A stretch of 64,000 nt of DNA from positions 2,239,501 to 2,303,500 of the forward strand of contig NC_071340.1 in NCBI RefSeq assembly GCF_027744825.2, read 5' to 3'. Both the position numbers and the translations under genes were made by a program. The notes below the pieces were generated by a model, which was given only the letters and a program-made list of their open reading frames with translations, was not told the DNA's origin and ran no database searches. Positions within the stretch are counted from its first letter, which is position 1. Every line of letters begins with the position of its first letter. Origin of the DNA: Synchiropus splendidus. Lineage: Eukaryota; Chordata; Actinopteri; Syngnathiformes; Callionymidae. Shown here one piece after another: positions 62,901 to 64,000 of the stretch.

Positions 62901-64000
62901 TATTTGCACATCAAATCTAAGGTGTCTGAAGTGTATTTCGAAAGTTATCAACATTTTTATGTTTGGCTTTCTAGAACCCACCTTATCTCAGGCTGAAAAT
63001 GCGTTTTCTGCATTGTGCCATGACTTTGCAGGGAAGCTTCAGAACATGAAATTTTGACATCCCACTATAGCAGAAAGGGTCTTTCTCGCAGTTGCACATC
63101 AAATCTAAGCTGTCTGAAGTGTTTTTCCAAAGTTATCAACATTTTTATGTTTGGCGTTCCGGAATCGAACTTGTCTCAGGCTGAAAACGCGTTTTTCGCA
63201 TTATGCCATAAATTCGCAGGGAAGCTTCAGAACATGAAATTTTCACCTGCCACTACAGCAGAAAGGGTCTTTCTAGCAGTTGCACATCAAATCTAAGCTG
63301 TCTGAAGTGATTTTCGAAAGTTATCAACATTTTTATGTTTGGCGTTCTAGAACCCACCTTATCTCAGGCTGAAAATGCGTTTTCTGCATTGTGCCATAAC
63401 TTTGCAGGGAAGCTTCAGATCATGAAATTTTCACCTCCCACTATAGCATAAAGGGTCTTTATAGTAGTTGCACATCAAATCTAAGCTGTCTGAAGTGTTT
63501 TTCCAAAGTTATCAACATTTTTATGTTTGGCGTTTCGGAACCCACCTTATTTCAGGCTGAAAATGCGTTTTCTGCATTGTGCCATAACTTTGCAGAGAAG
63601 CTTCAGAACATGAAATTTTCACCTCCCACTACAGAAGAAACGGTCTTTCTAGTAGTTGCACATCAAATCTAAGCTGTCTGAAGTGTTTTTCCAAAGTTAT
63701 CAACATTTTTATGTTTGGCGTTCCGGAATCGACCTTATCTCAGGCTGAAAACGCGTTTTACGCATTGTGCCATAACTATGCAGGGAAGCTTCAGAGCATG
63801 GAATTTTCACTACCCACTATAGCAGAAAGGGTCTTTCTAGTATTTGCACATCAAATCTAAGCTGTCTGAAGTGTATTTCGAAAGTTATCAACATTTTTAT
63901 GTATGGCGTTCTAGAATCCACCTTATCTCAGGCTGAAAATGCATTTTCTGCATTGTGCCATAACTTTGCAGAGAAGCTTCAGAACATGAAATTTTCACCT
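59961..64000 (+). repeat. 2-, 7- and 10-mer related HORs, right edge of window
   Basis: The TATGGCGTTCTAGAATCC monomer occurs with its CGTTCTAG box at 60711, 62591 and 63907, spaced 1,880 and 1,316 bp (10 and 7 monomers). A 376 bp dimer duplication covers about 61440-62190, with CACTGTACCAGAAACGG at 61747 and 62123. The array runs off the window at 64000 inside a monomer. Confidence 0.88.

Larger units (their letters stand above)
1..64000 (+). repeat. 188-bp satellite DNA array, about 342 monomers, no interruption
   Basis: Every part of the window is the same roughly 188 bp unit in the same orientation. The TTGGCGTT box recurs at 104, 292 and so on to 63903. That distance fits 341 periods of 188 bp once about 303 bp of visible internal deletions is allowed for, leaving only about 6 bp of net small indels. 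Consensus G+C is about 40%. The monomer contains a HindIII site (AAGCTT), often an MluI core (ACGCGT), and either a BspEI (TCCGGA) or an XbaI (TCTAGA) site. No unique flank, transposon or gene breaks the array, and both edges cut through it. The length and HOR structure are typical of eukaryotic centromeric or pericentromeric satellite; that location is inferred. I do not recognise the family. Confidence 0.99.

Noticed and set aside
1..64000. CRISPR array
   Set aside because: The repeat is 188 bp, contiguous and without unique spacers, and there is no leader or cas gene. This is tandem satellite.
1..64000. CENP-B box (TTCG-N4-A-N2-CGGG)
   Set aside because: Near fragments exist (TTCGAAAG, AAACGGG), but reading the conserved regions on both strands I found no arrangement with the full core. 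A pattern search over all monomers would settle this.
1..64000. LTR retrotransposon or other mobile element inserted in the array
   Set aside because: The 188 bp phase holds across the window apart from the listed deletions. There is no insertion large enough, no target-site duplication and no polyA or terminal inverted repeat.
1..64000. tRNA, rRNA, 5S or snRNA gene repeats
   Set aside because: The monomer has no 5S internal control region, no tRNA A/B boxes in the right spacing and no rRNA signature. Its length of 188 bp alone is not evidence of a 5S spacer array.
1..64000. Assignment to a specific species or named satellite family
   Set aside because: Several animal and plant satellites are 170-190 bp, but I do not recognise this consensus, and length alone is not diagnostic.

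Overview
The whole 64 kb window is one uninterrupted satellite-DNA array. A monomer of about 188 bp (about 40% G+C) is repeated head to tail from the first base to the last. Phase tracking with the conserved 'TTGGCGTT' box gives about 342 monomer equivalents, all in the same orientation. The array is interrupted only by a handful of internally deleted monomers and one small foldback rearrangement near 10.9 kb. I found no gene, RNA gene, transposon, CRISPR array, telomeric repeat or unique sequence. All open reading frames are chance products of the repeat: 188 is not a multiple of 3, so the frame shifts in every monomer and stops recur.

The organism is a eukaryote. An array of this length, built of nucleosome-sized monomers with nested higher-order repeats (HORs), is typical of centromeric or pericentromeric heterochromatin. 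I do not recognise the monomer family and cannot say whether it is plant or animal. The centromere assignment is inference.

Layout: irregular monomers (1-2.3 kb); interleaved 7/9/10-monomer blocks with three deleted monomers (2.3-8.0 kb); mixed monomers including the foldback (8.0-11.4 kb); a clean alternating dimer array, 376 bp period (11.4-13.7 kb); an 8-mer duplication (13.8-16.3 kb); trimer-type repeats (16.5-17.7 kb); an almost perfect tandem duplication of a 15-mer, 2,820 bp, with only three mismatches seen by eye (18.25-23.9 kb); trimer duplications (25.1-26.1 kb); mixed monomers (26.1-30.6 kb); a large, partly shuffled duplication of about 4.5-5.1 kb offset by 6.0 kb (30.6-41.3 kb); mixed monomers (41.3-43.4 kb); 4-mer and 6-mer related repeats (43.4-46.4 kb); a 23-mer duplication of about 4.32 kb carrying a nested 1,503 bp tandem duplication (46.4-55.7 kb); and short 2-, 5-, 7-, 10- and 12-mer related repeats up to the right edge (55.7-64 kb), where the array continues out of the window.

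Two main monomer subtypes recur. One has TTCCGGAATCGACC followed by AAAACGCG. The other has TTCTAGAACCCACC followed by AAAATGCG, usually preceded by TATTTCGAAAG. The monomer is rich in short dyad symmetries, including a 12 bp perfect palindrome. All five of its consensus CpGs lie in one 37 bp stretch. The interest of the window lies in its recombination history and in the dyad and CpG architecture of the monomer, not in encoded products.
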